Part shown: positions 62,649 to 64,000 of the stretch, piece by piece
Layout: each line of letters begins with the position of its first letter
How positions within the stretch are numbered: the stretch's first letter is position 1
Source of the DNA: Nocardiopsis ansamitocini
Lineage (GTDB): Bacteria; Actinomycetota; Actinomycetes; Streptosporangiales; Streptosporangiaceae
Length of the DNA: 64,000 nucleotides
Direction: 5' to 3'
Assembly (NCBI RefSeq): GCF_030268225.1
Contig: NZ_BSQG01000003.1
Span: forward strand, 1 to 64,000
The notes under the pieces: generated by a model
What the model saw: only the letters and a program-made list of their open reading frames with translations
Told to the model about the DNA's origin: nothing
Databases searched by the model: none
Program-made: the position numbers and the translations under genes

Positions 62649-63084
62649 GGGGTACTCCGGTAATCCAGGAATGCGGCTTCGGCGGGAGGAATGCCGAGAC
62701 AAGGGACATTTCTGAGAGTAGACAACCTACTGAGTCAGTGGGTATTGCTGTGAAGGCTCGATTTCATCACATCACGTCAGGTGATCAACGGATTTCGGGG
62801 GCAGCGGGGGGAAGGACTGCCGAAAAACGCCCTGTGCGGTGTTAGGGGCCAGGCGAGGGGGAGTGGAGGCGGGGGTGGTCCAGGTCGTGGTTTCTGTACC
62901 ACCCCCGATGCCTGTGGCATGACAGGGCTCCGTCGATCAAGTCACCGTGGTTTCGGCGGTTCCTGACGTCGTGTCGGCGAATTACGGCCTCGGCCGGCTG
63001 CGGCCCTCCCCCGCCGTATTCTCCTCCTTGGCCTCCGAAGAAAAATGTTCGTTCGGCAAGGTTTCCGTCCTGCCGTGGAGGCAC
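62649..63084. other. 436-bp gap with a hairpin at 62871-62906
   Basis: GGGGGTGGT (62871-62879) pairs with ACCACCCCC (62898-62906), loop 18 nt, likely the terminator for the leftward gene at 63085-63582 or for incoming transcripts. Near 62770, TCAC-gtcag-GTGA is a small palindrome. The promoter of the amino-acid importer lies in the left part. No gene is seen. Confidence 0.6.
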
Positions 63085-63582
63085 TTACAGGTCGGACGTC
63101 ACTCCCCGCGCCGTTGCAGTGAGGTCATCTGCTCCGAACCGTTCCGGGGCCAGTCGCACCGAGACGGCCAGACCCGGTTCCACGAGCCAGAACGCGTGGT
63201 CAGGAGCGATCCCGCCCAGCAAGTCGCCGTGGGAGAACGGCGCGACGTCCCAGGTGTTGGGATCTTGCTCGTGGTACTCGGAAAGGAAGGCCAGCAGAGC
63301 CGCCTGATCGACGAGACGGTCCCCGCGCAGTACCGCCACCGTCAGGTCGACCTGGAAACCGTCGCCGTTGTCGAGCTCGCGTTCCCATACACGAGAGGAG
63401 AAGGCGACCTCCTCCCATTCGTAGGAGAAGTCCGACACCTGGGTGCCGACCCCGGCCGGGACCCAACCGATCGTGAAGCCGTCCAGATTCCCACTGGCCG
63501 GTTCCTCGGCCTGCGCGCCTGTACCCACCATCAAAACCCCTGTGCTCAGCACGATGATTATCAGAATCCGAAGCATCCGCAC
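63085..63582 (-). CDS. Secreted protein of unknown family
   Basis: A 165-residue protein with a clear signal peptide (LRILIIIVLSTGVLMVGTGAQA, cleavage near residue 26). The mature part is acidic and Trp/Phe-rich (FTIGWVPAGVGTQVSDFSYEWEEVAF, FSEYHEQD-like region) with strand-rich composition. GTG 63582 has GGGAGG upstream; ATG 63576 is an alternative. I do not recognise it. It is transcribed in the same direction as the next small gene at the window edge and may be cotranscribed. Confidence 0.8.
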   Translation of the reverse strand: MRMLRILIIIVLSTGVLMVGTGAQAEEPASGNLDGFTIGWVPAGVGTQVSDFSYEWEEVAFSSRVWERELDNGDGFQVDLTVAVLRGDRLVDQAALLAFLSEYHEQDPNTWDVAPFSHGDLLGGIAPDHAFWLVEPGLAVSVRLAPERFGADDLTATARGVTSDL

Positions 63583-63722
63583 CGCGGCCTCCCGCGTTTG
63601 TCGGGTGCTCCCGTCGACCACCCGCCTACCCTGATATTCGCGGTCGCCACACGCGCTGGTCCGCGATGATTTTTCCGGCTGTGGAAAACTCCGCTCGGGG
63701 CGGGCAGGGGCCGACGTCCTGA

Positions 63723-64000
63723 TCAGCCTTCGTCGATCAGGTACGGATGCGGTGCCGTGTCCACGCTGTCGGGGTAGGGGTCGAACCAGGAGTGGGCGTT
63801 GCGGGCCAGAAAACCCAGTGGGTCCGCCGCTGAGTCGTCGGGGTCGATGGCGTCGAGGTCCTCCAGGTAGAGCCATTCATGATCGTGGTGGGCCTGTGCC
63901 GCGTCGTCGAAGGCCGAGAACATGGTGTTCACGTCCCCGGCGTCCAGGCCGGCCAGGGAGACCAGGATGTCCTTGGCGTTCTCCACGAGCACGTACAGGG
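63723..64000 (-). CDS. Unrecognised acidic protein, 5' part beyond the window
   Basis: The stop is at 63723 and the frame runs open to the window edge with no unambiguous start, so the gene is partial. The visible 92 residues are acidic, with motifs DILVSLAGLDAGDVNTMFSAF, HHDHEWLYLEDLDAI and NAHSWFDPYPDSVDT. A GTG at 63992 could start an 89-residue version. No family recognised. It lies 140 bases upstream of the secreted protein gene, possibly as its operon partner. Confidence 0.65.
   Translation of the reverse strand, partial: LYVLVENAKDILVSLAGLDAGDVNTMFSAFDDAAQAHHDHEWLYLEDLDAIDPDDSAADPLGFLARNAHSWFDPYPDSVDTAPHPYLIDEG

Overview
This 64 kb window is high-GC DNA with dense genes, frequent GTG and TTG starts and G-rich Shine-Dalgarno sites. 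Together with the Gls24/Asp23 island, paired M16 peptidases, a DUF1707 protein, DUF3618, an HspR-type HAIR box and NarL-type two-component pairs, it points to a filamentous actinomycete. Nocardiopsaceae/Streptosporangiales is my best inference from gene style, not proven. It looks like ordinary chromosome: no phage, insertion sequence, CRISPR array or plasmid gene was recognised.

Layout. 1-0.5 kb: the 3' end of a 5S rRNA (end of an rRNA operon), then a small conserved gene. 0.7-6 kb: a lipoprotein, an active/inactive pair of M16 zinc peptidases and a membrane Ser/Thr kinase. 6-11 kb: an odd class-I tRNA with a UAG anticodon, the peroxiredoxin Bcp, a CDP-alcohol phosphatidyltransferase, DUF3618, a PLP aldolase/deaminase and PurU. 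11-15.5 kb: an envelope-stress island with an ECF sigma factor translationally coupled to a Gls24/Asp23 protein, diverging from CsbD, three more Asp23-type proteins, a DUF2273-like membrane peptide, DUF6286 and an AmaP-type anchor. 15.6-24 kb: a HAD hydrolase, a VOC protein, then serine/glycine catabolism (gcvT-gcvH-glyA, then sdaA) behind a tandem glycine riboswitch, and a type I DAHP synthase. 24-29 kb: proline iminopeptidase, ferredoxin and its reductase, asparaginase and a DEDDh exonuclease.

29-35 kb: a TetR regulator and heme oxygenase beneath a perfect 23-bp palindrome, facing a signalling cluster: receiver-PP2C, a CHASE3-like histidine kinase and an Rcp1-like receiver. It has a phytochrome-pathway look, but no photosensor is visible. 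35-44 kb: an orphan MetQ lipoprotein, low-molecular-weight phosphatase, fructosamine kinase, a SHOCT protein, a DesK/NarL-type pair and an aglEFG-like sugar ABC importer. 44-54 kb: Lon with a HAIR operator, Gfo/Idh oxidoreductase, a divergent LysR/MFS pair, a divergent SDR/MarR pair with two TTTAG-N2-CTAAA operators, a DUF1537 acid-sugar kinase and adenosine deaminase. 55-64 kb: an unrecognised 331-residue protein, a UvrD-like helicase with a RelE-like N-terminal region, remnants of a LacI regulator and of a polysaccharide deacetylase, a DUF1707 protein, a translationally coupled polar amino-acid ABC importer, and two unrecognised genes at the edge.

The best candidates for new biology are the ECF/Asp23 island, the RelE-like/helicase fusion, the UAG class-I tRNA and the heme oxygenase/phytochrome-style signalling neighbourhood. 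All functions are read from sequence motifs and family knowledge; no database search was possible.
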